This document shows, in pieces, positions 1-8,387 of a stretch of DNA of 64,000 nucleotides. Source of the stretch: Candidatus Accumulibacter similis (GTDB taxonomy: Bacteria; Pseudomonadota; Gammaproteobacteria; Burkholderiales; Rhodocyclaceae); contig CP054595.1 of assembly GCA_013347225.1 (NCBI GenBank), forward strand, positions 124,001 through 188,000, written 5' to 3'. The notes under the pieces were generated by a model, which was not told where the DNA came from, did no database searches, and saw only the letters and a list, made by a program, of their open reading frames with translations. Each line of letters starts with the position of its first letter. Position 1 is the first letter of the stretch. The position numbers and the translations under genes were made by a program.

Positions 1-222
1 CAAGCTGTCGTGGCTGGCCTGGGAATCAGCTTCATCTCCGCGCATACCCTTGGCCTCGAGCTGACTGCCGGCCGGCTGCATGTTCTTGATGTCGAGGGTA
101 CCCCGGTCATGCGCCGCTGGCACATTGTCCGTCACAAGAGCAAACATCTCACTCCAGCTCTCGGAGCATTCTGGGATTTCGTCACCGAGTTCGCCCCCGC
201 TTACCTGCGTGCACTTGCCTGA
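1..222 (+). CDS. LysR-family transcriptional regulator, C-terminal fragment (CbbR-like)
   Basis: Only the last 73 residues are inside the window; the frame is open from base 1 and ends at TGA 220-222. The fragment matches the end of the LysR effector-binding domain, with GLGISFISAHTLGLEL followed by VLDVEGTPVMRRW, a pattern typical of CbbR-type regulators of Calvin-cycle genes. The helix-turn-helix half lies off the left edge. Family assignment is fairly safe from the tail; the CbbR subtype is an inference because the target operon is not visible. Confidence 0.75.
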   Translation, partial: QAVVAGLGISFISAHTLGLELTAGRLHVLDVEGTPVMRRWHIVRHKSKHLTPALGAFWDFVTEFAPAYLRALA

Positions 223-424
223 GCGAGCCGCACATGCCGCCGCAGCGACCCGATCACCTCTCAACCTGGACACGCGACAGTGATGGCGGGCGGTGGCCGC
301 CAGGCCGGCACACTTCGGCCGAGCCACGCCGGCGCGGCCCCGCCCATCGCTCGGCAGGCCTTCGTCGTGCCTTCGCTGGCATGCGGCATCCCAACTTGCC
401 GGCAACCATGTCCGGCCGGAGTGG

Positions 425-1924
425 TCAGGCGAAACCGGTCTGCACCGGCTCCTGTACCGGCTCTCGCGGCGGACGGTGGGCAGGAAAGACGATGCGCGCG
501 ACACAGCCGGCCGCCTCCCCCTCGGCAGGGTTTCGAGCTCTTGGCCGCAGGCTGGCGGCCGCCTTGTGAACTTCCGCAATCTCGCGAACGATCCCCAGTC
601 CGAGGCCGCTGCCCTCGACGTCCGCTCCCTCGCCGCGGTAGAAGCGGTCGAACACCTTCAGCGACTCGTCCTCCGAAATCCCCGGTCCGTTGTCCTCGAT
701 CTCGAGTACCACGAAATCGCCGAGGGCTGCGACGCGCGCAGTGACCCGCCCGCCGACCGGTGTGTAGCGCAGGGCGTTGTCCAGCAGGTTGTTGATCATC
801 TCGCGCAGCAGGAAGGCATTGCCGTCGATCAGCACCTTGCCTGCATGCTCGTAACCAAGATCGATGCGCTTGTCCAGAGCGCGGATCACCCACGTTTCAA
901 CGACCTCGCGCAGCAGCTGATCGAGGTCCAGCGGCAGCAGCGCCTGCTGCGCCTGATCGCTGGCCTCGGCCCGGGCCAGCGCCAACAACTGGTCGACCAG
1001 ATGCGAGGCACGATCGGCGCCCGTCAGGATTTGTCTCAGGGCGTGCCTCAGCTGACCGGGATCGGTCTCACGCATCGCCAGTTGCGCCTGCGTCTTCAGC
1101 CCGGTCAGCGGAGTCCGCATCTGGTGCGCGGCATCGGCGATGAAGCGCCTCTGGGCACTGACGTTCTGCTGCATGCGGGCGAGTATCGAGTTGAAAGCTT
1201 CCGTAAGCGGTCGCAGTTCCTCCGGAACGCGACCGAGCGAGATCGGTGACAGGTCAGCCTCGCGACGCGCCTCGATGCGGTTGCGCAGCCGGGTCAACGG
1301 ACGCAGGCCCTGCGACAGCCCGAACCACACCAGGACGACGGCCAGAGGGATGATGACAAACTGCGGCACGATGACACTGGCGATGATCTTGTTCGCCAGC
1401 TGCGCTCGTTTCTCGGTCGTCTCGCCGACCTCGACGAGCACCCCTCGACGCTCTCCCGAGTCTCCAGACTCTCCCGGCAGCGGCAGATAGAGGTAGGCGA
1501 TCCGCATCGGCTGGCCACGGTACTCGTCGTCCCGCAGTTGCGCTTCGCCGAACTCGCCGCGAGCCAAGCCGCCCGGGTCCGCTGGGGTGGGCAGTTCGGG
1601 GTCGCCCCCCAGCAGCCTGCCGTTGCCATCAAGCAAGTGAAAGTAGACTGTGTCGATCTCGTCGGCGCGCAGAAAAACCTCGGCCAGACCCGGCAAAGCC
1701 AGACGAGCCTCACCATCGACAAAGGCAACCTGCCGCGAGAGAGCCGCCACATGTTCGCGCAGAGCCTGATCGTAAGGGTAGCTGGCGACATTGTTGGCGA
1801 AGTAGTGCGTCAGCGCGATGCTGATCGGCCAGACGAACAGCAGCGGCGCCAGCATCCAGTCGAGAATCTCGCCGAACAGCGAACGCTGGATGTCAGGGTT
1901 TTCTCTCGTCCGCAGGCTTCTCAA
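425..1924 (-). CDS. Two-component sensor histidine kinase, TctE/QseC type
   Basis: Membrane sensor kinase that should phosphorylate the response regulator encoded just upstream. Order from the proposed TTG start: membrane segment (about 24-45), periplasmic 2CSK_N-like sensor region, second membrane segment (about 180-205), HAMP linker, dimerisation helix with the phospho-acceptor His267 (DAAHQMRTPL), then an ATPase domain with NNLLDNAL, EDNGPGI and GSGLGLGIV. The start is uncertain: ATG at 1855 would cut into the first membrane helix, and conserved RSLFGEILDW lies upstream of it, so a start overlapping the regulator gene (TTG 1924, or ATG 1999/2014) fits better. About 499 residues. The ligand is unknown; tricarboxylate sensing is only a guess from the subfamily. 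Confidence 0.88.
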   Translation of the reverse strand: MRSLRTRENPDIQRSLFGEILDWMLAPLLFVWPISIALTHYFANNVASYPYDQALREHVAALSRQVAFVDGEARLALPGLAEVFLRADEIDTVYFHLLDGNGRLLGGDPELPTPADPGGLARGEFGEAQLRDDEYRGQPMRIAYLYLPLPGESGDSGERRGVLVEVGETTEKRAQLANKIIASVIVPQFVIIPLAVVLVWFGLSQGLRPLTRLRNRIEARREADLSPISLGRVPEELRPLTEAFNSILARMQQNVSAQRRFIADAAHQMRTPLTGLKTQAQLAMRETDPGQLRHALRQILTGADRASHLVDQLLALARAEASDQAQQALLPLDLDQLLREVVETWVIRALDKRIDLGYEHAGKVLIDGNAFLLREMINNLLDNALRYTPVGGRVTARVAALGDFVVLEIEDNGPGISEDESLKVFDRFYRGEGADVEGSGLGLGIVREIAEVHKAAASLRPRARNPAEGEAAGCVARIVFPAHRPPREPVQEPVQTGFA

Positions 1925-2573
1925 GATAGTAGCCCAGCCCGCGCACAGTGGTGATGTTGACACCAGTCGATTCCAGCTTCCTGCGCAGACGGTGAACATA
2001 GACCTCGATCGCATTGTGGCTCACTTCTTCGCCCCAGCCGCACAGGTGATCGACGAGATGGTCCTTGCTGACCAAACGGTTGGCGCGCGTCAGCAGTATC
2101 TCCAGGATACCGAGTTCACGCGCCGACAAATCGAGCCTCTCGCCATTGACCAGCGCACAGCGGTCCGTCTGGTCGAATGTCAGCGTGCCGCACTCGATGA
2201 TCCTGGTCGTCCCGGACGAGCGGCGACTGAGGGCGCGCACGCGCGCCTCCAGCTCGGCCAGTTCGAACGGCTTCGCCATGTAGTCGTCGGCACCGAGATC
2301 GAGGCCCTTGACCCGGTCGTCGGTCGCATCCAGCGCGGTCAGGATCAACACCGGCGTATTCGACTTTCGTGCCCGCAGGCGCCGCAGCACCTCCAGGCCC
2401 GGCAGCTTCGGCAGGCCAAGGTCGAGGATCAGGAGATCGTACGTATTGGTCAACAGCGCCGTTTCCGCGTCGACGCCATTGTCGGCGCAATCGATCGCAT
2501 AACCGCCGAGGCGCAGGGAACGGCAGAGACCATCGGCGATGATCCTGTCGTCTTCGGCGAGCAAGATCCGCAT
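1893..2573 (-). CDS. OmpR-family response regulator, TctD/QseB type
   Basis: 226 residues. The receiver domain has the acidic pocket (AEDD), phospho-acceptor Asp51 (LILDLGLP) and conserved Lys in MAKPF; the C-terminal winged helix ends in HRLRRKLE and TVRGLGYYL. It is the first gene of a two-gene operon and its end overlaps the start of the kinase gene, indicating translational coupling. A direct-repeat box 27 bp before the start codon suggests that the phosphorylated protein regulates its own operon. The family is certain; regulon and stimulus are not visible here. Confidence 0.93.
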   Translation of the reverse strand: MRILLAEDDRIIADGLCRSLRLGGYAIDCADNGVDAETALLTNTYDLLILDLGLPKLPGLEVLRRLRARKSNTPVLILTALDATDDRVKGLDLGADDYMAKPFELAELEARVRALSRRSSGTTRIIECGTLTFDQTDRCALVNGERLDLSARELGILEILLTRANRLVSKDHLVDHLCGWGEEVSHNAIEVYVHRLRRKLESTGVNITTVRGLGYYLEKPADERKP

Positions 2574-2599
2574 GGCATCACCATCCCGGGGTCGCTGGC

Positions 2600-2616
2600 G
2601 TAAGCTCTCTGTAAGC
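2600..2616 (-). promoter_or_regulatory. Probable response-regulator box: two GTAAGC direct repeats, 5 bp apart
   Basis: GTAAGC at 2600-2605 and again at 2611-2616 give an 11-bp period, one helical turn. OmpR-family dimers (PmrA, QseB) bind two hexamers separated by 5 bp. The box ends 27 bp before the ATG of the adjacent regulator gene, so autoregulation is the simple reading. The repeats are seen; the role is inferred. Confidence 0.55.
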
Positions 2617-2660
2617 CCACCTTCCTAGACTGCGCATGCTGTTCTCCTTTTATGGTCTTG

Positions 2661-2717
2661 GAGTTCCGGCTTCGGCCCGAACTCGGGGAGCACCTGACAC
2701 TGCACCAGGTGCTCCCC
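2661..2717. repeat. Two adjacent inverted repeats (tandem hairpins)
   Basis: The first, 2661-2684, pairs GAGTTC with GAACTC around an inner GGC/GCC stem closed by TTCG. The second, 2685-2717, pairs GGGGAGCACCTG with CAGGTGCTCCCC, a perfect 12-bp stem with a 9-base loop. They abut with no spacer, between the M20 gene and the response-regulator gene, both on the minus strand. No T-run follows on the minus strand, so this is not a classical terminator for the upstream gene; on the plus strand CCTTTT follows after a few bases. It may be an attenuator, mRNA-end structure or interspersed repeat. Confidence 0.6.
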
Positions 2718-2818
2718 GCCACCTTTTCGTCATGCTTTCGCACGCGACCTAGCCCAGCCAATGCAGGGAGATGGCGGGTAATGATGCCTGCCGGTCGACC
2801 GCACGAGTGTAGCAAAAA

Positions 2819-4009
2819 TCACGACCCGCCGTCTGCCGGCACACCCCCGAGGACGCTCTCGACCAACCGCACCCAGTAGCTAACGCCCAGCGGCAGGAGT
2901 TCGTCGTTGAAGTCATAGTGCGGATTGTGCAGCGTACAGCCACCCGTACCCGGACCGTTGCCCAGCCAGACGTAGCACCCCGGCTTCTCGCGCAGCATGT
3001 AGGCGAAGTCTTCCGCACCCATCGACGGCAGCTCGCCGGTACGTACATTCGCGGCGCCAAGCAGCCGCGTCGCAACGCGGCGGCAGAGTTCGCTCTCCGC
3101 CGCAGTGTTGACGGTTGGCGGATAGCGGTGGTCGAAGCGAACCGAGATCTGCGCGCCGAAGGCGCTCGCGACGCCACTGCAGAGCCGCTCGATGGCACGC
3201 TCAACGAGTTCCTGGACGTCTGCCTTGAAGCTGCGAATCGTTCCGCGCAGGATGGCATCGTCCGGGATGATGTTCCAGGCTTCACCGCCGTGAATCTGCG
3301 TGACGCTGACCACTGCCGACTCGCAGGGATGCACGTTGCGGGCAACAACCGTCTGCAGCGCGAGCACCAGCTGACTCGCGACGACCAAGGTGTCGACTCC
3401 CTGGTGCGGCATCGCGGCATGGCAGCCGTGCCCACGCACCGCGATCTCGAAGGCACAGGTACCGGCCATGACCGGCCCAGGCATCACCGCCATCTGGCCC
3501 ACCGGCAATCCTGGCCAGTTGTGGAGGCCAAACACGCCCGCCATCGGAAACCGGTCGAACAGGCCATCACCGATCATGACCGCGGCACCACCCTCGGACT
3601 CCTCGGCTGGCTGGAAGATGAAGTATACGCAGCCGTCGATCTCCAGTTCATCCCGCTGCGCAGCCATGTAGCGCGCCGCGCCGAGGAGAATCGCGGTGTG
3701 GCCGTCGTGACCGCAGGCGTGCATCTGCCCGGGATTGCGCGAGCGATGCGGAAAGTCGTTCTTCTCGTGCAGTGGCAGGGCATCCATGTCGGCGCGAAGT
3801 CCGATGCCACGACTGCTGCTGCCCTTGCGCAGGATACCGACGACGCCCGTACCCGCCAAGCCACGATCGACCTCGAGGCCGTAGCGCTCCAATTCACGTG
3901 CCACGAGATCAGCGGTCCGGAACTCGCCGAAAGCGAGTTCCGGGTGAGCATGGATGTCGCGACGCAGCGCCGCGAGTTCTTCGACAAAGGGAATGCTGAG
4001 AGTGCTCAT
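2819..4009 (-). CDS. M20 family metallo-amidohydrolase (hippurate hydrolase/N-acyl amino acid amidohydrolase type)
   Basis: 396 residues, cytoplasmic. Metal-site motifs of the M20D group are clear: RADMDALP (72-79), MHACGHDGH with Cys99 and His101, EES in the proton-shuttle region, and GAEDFAYML near the end. These enzymes hydrolyse N-acyl amino acids or hippurate-like amides; the exact substrate cannot be read from sequence. An in-frame ATG lies 66 bp upstream, but family members start close to the chosen MSTLSIPFVEEL. Divergent from rapZ, with about 80 bp between the start codons. Confidence 0.9.
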   Translation of the reverse strand: MSTLSIPFVEELAALRRDIHAHPELAFGEFRTADLVARELERYGLEVDRGLAGTGVVGILRKGSSSRGIGLRADMDALPLHEKNDFPHRSRNPGQMHACGHDGHTAILLGAARYMAAQRDELEIDGCVYFIFQPAEESEGGAAVMIGDGLFDRFPMAGVFGLHNWPGLPVGQMAVMPGPVMAGTCAFEIAVRGHGCHAAMPHQGVDTLVVASQLVLALQTVVARNVHPCESAVVSVTQIHGGEAWNIIPDDAILRGTIRSFKADVQELVERAIERLCSGVASAFGAQISVRFDHRYPPTVNTAAESELCRRVATRLLGAANVRTGELPSMGAEDFAYMLREKPGCYVWLGNGPGTGGCTLHNPHYDFNDELLPLGVSYWVRLVESVLGGVPADGGS

Positions 4010-4092
4010 GAATCCGCTCCATCCGCTGGGAAGTGGCAGTTTAATGCAGCGCAGCTTGCCCGTGCAGCCGGCCATCCGTTATGCTTGCCGAC

Positions 4093-4974
4093 ATGCATCT
4101 CGTTCTGATTAGCGGCCTGTCCGGTTCCGGAAAATCGATCGCCCTCAAGGTACTCGAGGACGCGGACTACTATTGCGTCGACAACCTGCCCGCCCAGTTG
4201 TTGCAGCCGCTGGTCGGGCAAATGGATCTGCAGGGCTACGACAAGGTAGGCGTCGTCATCGACATCCGCGGCGGCAACAGCGTGGCGACGTTGCCGCTGC
4301 AACTCGACGCCCTGCGCCAACAGGATCTCGAACTGCAGTTCCTGTTCCTCGATGCGCAGGACGCAACCCTGATCAAGCGCTATTCGGAGACCCGCCGCCG
4401 GCATCCTCTTGCCAGCGACCAGTTGACGTTGACTGAAGCCATCGCGGCCGAGCGCGGCCGCTTGGCCGGCCTCTCGGCATTGGGCCACCACATCGACACA
4501 AGCGGGGTGAAGCCCGCCGCACTGCGCGAATGGGTGCGGCAGTTCGTCAAGAGCACCCTTGCCAGCGACCCCTGCCGCGGACTGACGTTGCTCTTCGAAT
4601 CCTTCGGCTTCAAGAACGGCATTCCGCTCGACGCCGACTTGGTCTTCGACGTCCGCTGCCTGCCGAATCCGCATTACGACCCCAACCTGCGACTATTGAC
4701 CGGTCGTGACGCGGCGGTGGTCGACTTTCTCGAAGCCGAAGCCGACGTACTGCGCATGCGCTCGGACATTGCCCGCTTCGTCCGCGCCTGGCTGCCGGCA
4801 TACGTTCAGGACAGTCGCAACTACCTGACTGTTGCCATCGGTTGCACCGGTGGTCAGCATCGGTCGGTGTATTTCGCCGAATGGTTGGGGCGCGAGTTCC
4901 ACGACTGCGCGCGTGTACTCGTCCGGCACCGCGAGCTGGCAGCGCCGAACCCGGTGCCCGGCAGCAATCCGTGA
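4093..4974 (+). CDS. rapZ: RNase adapter protein RapZ (YvcJ family nucleotide-binding protein)
   Basis: 293 residues, the full family length. The Walker A motif GLSGSGKS sits at residues 8-15 and the signature GCTGGQHRSV in the C-terminal domain. In enterobacteria RapZ guides RNase E to the sRNA GlmZ and so controls GlcN-6-P synthase; in other bacteria the role is less defined. An ATG 12 bp upstream is possible, but family members begin at MHLVLISG. The usual PTS-type neighbours (hprK, ptsN, hpf, rpoN) are absent; a NusG-II protein gene overlaps the 3' end instead. Confidence 0.93.
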   Translation: MHLVLISGLSGSGKSIALKVLEDADYYCVDNLPAQLLQPLVGQMDLQGYDKVGVVIDIRGGNSVATLPLQLDALRQQDLELQFLFLDAQDATLIKRYSETRRRHPLASDQLTLTEAIAAERGRLAGLSALGHHIDTSGVKPAALREWVRQFVKSTLASDPCRGLTLLFESFGFKNGIPLDADLVFDVRCLPNPHYDPNLRLLTGRDAAVVDFLEAEADVLRMRSDIARFVRAWLPAYVQDSRNYLTVAIGCTGGQHRSVYFAEWLGREFHDCARVLVRHRELAAPNPVPGSNP

Positions 4975-5348
4975 TCGCCTGGGTTGCCCTGCTGAAGCGG
5001 GGCGACTGGTTGCTGATCGCGCTGGGTCTGGCAGGTGTGGTCGCATCCTTTCCCTTGGCGTGGCAGGCGGGAGTTGCTGACAAGGCCATCGTCAGGCGTG
5101 GGGGCGAGCTGTTTTCCGAACTCGATCTGCGGCACGATCGCCGCCTCGATGTCCCGGGACCGCTGGGCGTGACGACGGTGCTCGTCGACCGCCGTCGCGT
5201 GCGGGTTGCCGCCGACCCGAGCCCGCGACAGTATTGCGTCCGCCAGGGCTGGCTGGCCCGTCCGGGAGAGATCGCCATCTGTGCCCCGAATCAGGTCAGC
5301 GTCGAGGTCCAGGGAGCGCGCCGGGCTTACGATTCGCTCGCGTACTGA
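4971..5348 (+). CDS. NusG domain II-containing small membrane-anchored protein
   Basis: 125 residues from a GTG that overlaps the rapZ stop (GTGA), implying translational coupling. A single hydrophobic helix (about residues 12-32) is followed by an extracytoplasmic beta-rich domain of the NusG-II type with PGPLG, VRVAADPSPRQYC and QVSVEV. Its function is unknown; such stand-alone domains are not transcription factors. The start rests on the overlap and on the membrane helix being complete from here. Confidence 0.7.
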   Translation: MIAWVALLKRGDWLLIALGLAGVVASFPLAWQAGVADKAIVRRGGELFSELDLRHDRRLDVPGPLGVTTVLVDRRRVRVAADPSPRQYCVRQGWLARPGEIAICAPNQVSVEVQGARRAYDSLAY

Positions 5349-5390
5349 GAGACGCAAAGGCTGATGCTCGCCCTTCTCCGGAACCCGGTA

Positions 5391-5396
5391 TATAAT
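5391..5396 (+). promoter_or_regulatory. -10 element TATAAT of the ahcY operon promoter
   Basis: A consensus TATAAT lies 11 bp before the first paired base of the SAH riboswitch, so transcription should start near 5403, just ahead of helix P1. No good -35 hexamer is visible at the right distance. The placement relative to the aptamer makes the call convincing. Confidence 0.7.
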
Positions 5397-5406
5397 GGAC
5401 GCCAAT

Positions 5407-5468
5407 CCGAGGAGCGCTGCAAGGCTGTCGTCCCACAGTTTCAGGCTCGGATTCATCAAACGGCGCTC
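5407..5468 (+). ncRNA. SAH riboswitch (S-adenosylhomocysteine aptamer) upstream of ahcY
   Basis: P1 is formed by CCGAG (5407-5411) with CTCGG (5446-5450). The H-type pseudoknot helix is formed by GAGCGC (5412-5417) with GCGCTC (5463-5468). An internal P2 hairpin pairs CTGT with ACAG around 5425-5438, and the conserved AGGAGCGCTGC block is intact. The SAH class is known upstream of ahcY in proteobacteria and turns expression on when SAH accumulates. About 110 bases separate the pseudoknot from the GTG start, which leaves room for an expression platform. Confidence 0.92.
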
Positions 5469-5580
5469 ATCCCACCAACCCGTACCGGGGTTGGCAGCAC
5501 GGGGTGGGCGCAGGGAATTCCCTGGCGCCGTTCTGCACCAGCGCTACCTTCCCCGGTCACAGTTATCAAGGAGCCTTACT

Positions 5581-6993
5581 GTGTCGGACGCCGCTACGCA
5601 CCACCAGGACCATGTGATTGCTGACCTCAGCCTCGCCGGCTGGGGCCGCAAGGAAATCCGCATCGCCGAGACCGAAATGCCGGGCCTGATGGCGATTCGC
5701 GAGGAATTCGCTGCGCGGCAGCCCCTCAAGGGCGCCCGCATCACCGGCTCGCTGCACATGACCATCCAGACCGCGGTACTGATCGAAACGCTGACCGCGC
5801 TCGGTGCCGAGGTGCGCTGGGCGTCGTGCAACATCTTTTCGACCCAGGATCACGCTGCGGCAGCCATCGCCGCTGACGGCATCGCGGTCTTCGCGGTCAA
5901 GGGAGAGTCGCTCGCGGATTACTGGGAATACACGCACCGCATCTTCGAATGGCCCGACGGCGGCTACAGCAACATGATCCTAGACGACGGCGGAGACGCC
6001 ACCTTGCTGCTCCATCTGGGTGCGCGGGCCGAAAGCGATGCTGCCGTTCTGGAGAAGCCGGCATCGGAGGAGGAAACCATTCTCTTCGCGGCGATCCGGG
6101 CAAGACTGGCGAGCGACCCGGGCTGGTACTCGCGTCGGCTGGCGGCGGTCAAGGGCGTCACCGAAGAGACGACAACCGGCGTCCACCGCCTCTACCAGAT
6201 GCACGCCAAGGGCGAACTGCGCTTTCCGGCGATCAACGTGAACGACTCGGTCACGAAGTCGAAGTTCGACAACCTGTACGGCTGCCGCGAATCGCTGGTT
6301 GACGGGATCAAGCGCGCCACCGATGTGATGATCGCTGGCAAGGTTGCCCTGATCGCCGGTTACGGCGACGTCGGGAAGGGATCGGCACAGGCCATGCGCG
6401 CGCTTTCGGCGCAGGTCTGGGTCACCGAGATCGACCCGATCTGCGCCCTGCAGGCGGCCATGGAGGGTTACCGCGTGGTGACGATGGACTACGCGGCCGA
6501 CAAGGCGGACATCTTCGTCACCTGTACCGGCAACTATCACGTGATCACCCATGAGCACATGCAGAAGATGAAGGATCAGGCGATCGTCTGCAACATCGGA
6601 CACTTCGACAACGAAATCGACGTTGCCTCGATCGAGGGGTACGCCTGGGAAGAGATCAAGCCACAGGTGGACCACGTGATCTTTCCCGATGGCAAACGCA
6701 TCATCCTGCTGGCCAAGGGTCGTCTGGTCAACCTCGGCTGCGGCACCGGTCATCCTTCCTACGTCATGAGTTCGTCGTTCGCCAACCAGACGATCGCCCA
6801 GATCGAGCTGTTCACGCGCAATGCCGAGTACCCGATCGGCGTCTACACGCTGCCCAAGCACCTCGACGAAAAGGTCGCCCGCCTGCAGCTCAAGAAGCTC
6901 AATGCGCAACTCAGCGAACTCACCGACGAGCAGGCGCGCTACATCGGCGTCGCCAAGGAGGGACCATACAAGTCGGACCACTACCGCTACTGA
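5581..6993 (+). CDS. ahcY: Adenosylhomocysteinase (SAH hydrolase)
   Basis: 470 residues. It reversibly hydrolyses S-adenosylhomocysteine to homocysteine and adenosine, removing the inhibitor of methyltransferases; NAD is tightly bound. Visible marks are [14 protein letters not shown] (NAD loop), [11 protein letters not shown] in the substrate site and the C-terminal KSDHYRY that reaches into the partner subunit. The GTG start is fixed by AAGGAG at 5568-5573 and by conserved sequence beginning soon after. First gene of an operon with a holin-like gene and metF, under the SAH riboswitch. Confidence 0.97.
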   Translation: MSDAATHHQDHVIADLSLAGWGRKEIRIAETEMPGLMAIREEFAARQPLKGARITGSLHMTIQTAVLIETLTALGAEVRWASCNIFSTQDHAAAAIAADGIAVFAVKGESLADYWEYTHRIFEWPDGGYSNMILDDGGDATLLLHLGARAESDAAVLEKPASEEETILFAAIRARLASDPGWYSRRLAAVKGVTEETTTGVHRLYQMHAKGELRFPAINVNDSVTKSKFDNLYGCRESLVDGIKRATDVMIAGKVALIAGYGDVGKGSAQAMRALSAQVWVTEIDPICALQAAMEGYRVVTMDYAADKADIFVTCTGNYHVITHEHMQKMKDQAIVCNIGHFDNEIDVASIEGYAWEEIKPQVDHVIFPDGKRIILLAKGRLVNLGCGTGHPSYVMSSSFANQTIAQIELFTRNAEYPIGVYTLPKHLDEKVARLQLKKLNAQLSELTDEQARYIGVAKEGPYKSDHYRY

Positions 6994-7019
6994 GACGGCA
7001 GGACAACCGGGGCGCCGCC

Positions 7020-7373
7020 ATGCGAGTGCTCCTGATCTGGCTGCTCAACGCCTGCGCGCTGCTCGCCGTCGCCTACCTGGTGCCATCGATCGAGGCGGCG
7101 TCGTTCGGTTCGGCGCTGCTCGCAGCCTTGGTGCTCGGCCTGGTGAACACCGTCCTGCGGCCCCTGTTGATCCTCCTGACGTTGCCGGCCACGCTGCTGA
7201 CGCTCGGACTCTTTCTCTTCGTCCTCAACGGCCTGATGTTCTGGCTTGCCGGGTCGATGCTCGAAGGCTTCGTCGTCGGCGGTTTCTGGCCGGCGTTTTT
7301 CGGTGCCATCCTCTACAGCATCTTCTCGTCGATCCTTTCCTCCCTCCTGCACGCCCACAAGGGCACGAACTAG
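7020..7373 (+). CDS. Phage holin family 4 superfamily small membrane protein (PF04020-like)
   Basis: 117 residues, nearly all hydrophobic, with four predicted membrane helices and the motif LGLVNTVLRPLL typical of this family. Despite the family name it is a chromosomal protein of unknown function, commonly found between ahcY and metF in betaproteobacteria. It starts 26 bp after ahcY and ends 7 bp before metF, so it is co-transcribed with both. No lysis role is implied. Confidence 0.85.
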   Translation: MRVLLIWLLNACALLAVAYLVPSIEAASFGSALLAALVLGLVNTVLRPLLILLTLPATLLTLGLFLFVLNGLMFWLAGSMLEGFVVGGFWPAFFGAILYSIFSSILSSLLHAHKGTN

Positions 7374-7380
7374 CCTGCTG

Positions 7381-8235
7381 ATGACCAAGACCGTCCCCAC
7401 CTTCAGCCTTGAACTGTTCCCGCCGCAGACGCGTGAGGGCGCCGAAAAGCTGCGTGCTGCACGGGCCCAGATGGCGCTCCTCAAACCGCGGTTTTTCTCC
7501 GTGACCTTTGGTGCGGGTGGTTCGACACGCGACCGCACCCTCGAAACCGTGCTCGAGATCCAGCACGAGGGCCATCAGGCGGCACCGCACCTGTCGTGCA
7601 TCGGCTCGACCCGCGCCAGCATCCGCAGCATCCTCGAGCAGTATCGGGTGCACGGCATCCGCCACCTTGTGGCCCTGCGCGGCGACTTGCCGTCGGGCAT
7701 GGCCAGACCCGGAAGCTTTCGTTACGCCAACGAACTCGTCGAGTTCATTCGCTCGGAGACGGGATCGTGGTTCCACATCGAGGTGGCGGCCTACCCGGAG
7801 TACCACCCGCAGGCGAAGAGCCCGGTCGACGACTTGCTGGCATTCAAGCGCAAGATCGATGCCGGAGCCGACTCGGCGATCACGCAGTACTTCTACAACT
7901 TCGATGCCTACTCGCATTTCATCGACGAGTGCGGGGCAATCGGCATCAATGTACCAGTTGTTCCCGGCATCATGCCCATTTCCAGCTTCAGCAGCCTGGC
8001 ACGTTTTTCGGACAATTGTGGCGCCGAGATACCGCGCTGGATACGCAAGCGCCTCGAGAGCTACGGCGACGACAGGGCGTCGATTCATGCCTTCGGCCTC
8101 GACGTGGTGACGCGGTTGTGTGAGAGACTGCTTGCCGCTGGCGCACCCGGCCTGCACTTCTACACGCTCAACCAGGTCGACCTGACGAGGACGCTCTGGC
8201 AGCGCCTCCGGTTGGCCCCGGCAGGGGAGGCCTGA
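7381..8235 (+). CDS. metF: 5,10-methylenetetrahydrofolate reductase
   Basis: 284 residues. FAD enzyme that makes 5-methyl-THF, the methyl donor for homocysteine remethylation. Family motifs are SLELFPPQT at the N-terminus, FFSVTFGAGGS, HLSCIGSTR, ALRGDLP and the C-terminal LHFYTLNQ. Together with ahcY it closes the activated-methyl cycle, which explains sharing an SAH-responsive leader. The ATG at 7381 matches the family start. Confidence 0.96.
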   Translation: MTKTVPTFSLELFPPQTREGAEKLRAARAQMALLKPRFFSVTFGAGGSTRDRTLETVLEIQHEGHQAAPHLSCIGSTRASIRSILEQYRVHGIRHLVALRGDLPSGMARPGSFRYANELVEFIRSETGSWFHIEVAAYPEYHPQAKSPVDDLLAFKRKIDAGADSAITQYFYNFDAYSHFIDECGAIGINVPVVPGIMPISSFSSLARFSDNCGAEIPRWIRKRLESYGDDRASIHAFGLDVVTRLCERLLAAGAPGLHFYTLNQVDLTRTLWQRLRLAPAGEA

Positions 8236-8387
8236 GGGGTTGTGATGCAATCGTCACCGGAAACCCACGATGCGAGGAGCAAGCGGGCAACGGGGCGGTG
8301 GATCGGCGACGAAGAACAAGGAGGCAATGCGGCGGGCTGACCGCGCAGTAGGCTGAATTGCAGACGCCCCGACGGCACGAGGGAGGA

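Noticed and set aside
2578..2638. A 19-codon minus-strand frame with AAGGAG before its ATG, possibly a leader peptide
   Set aside because: It overlaps the direct-repeat box, has no codon runs pointing to attenuation, and ends just before the regulator gene; chance cannot be excluded.
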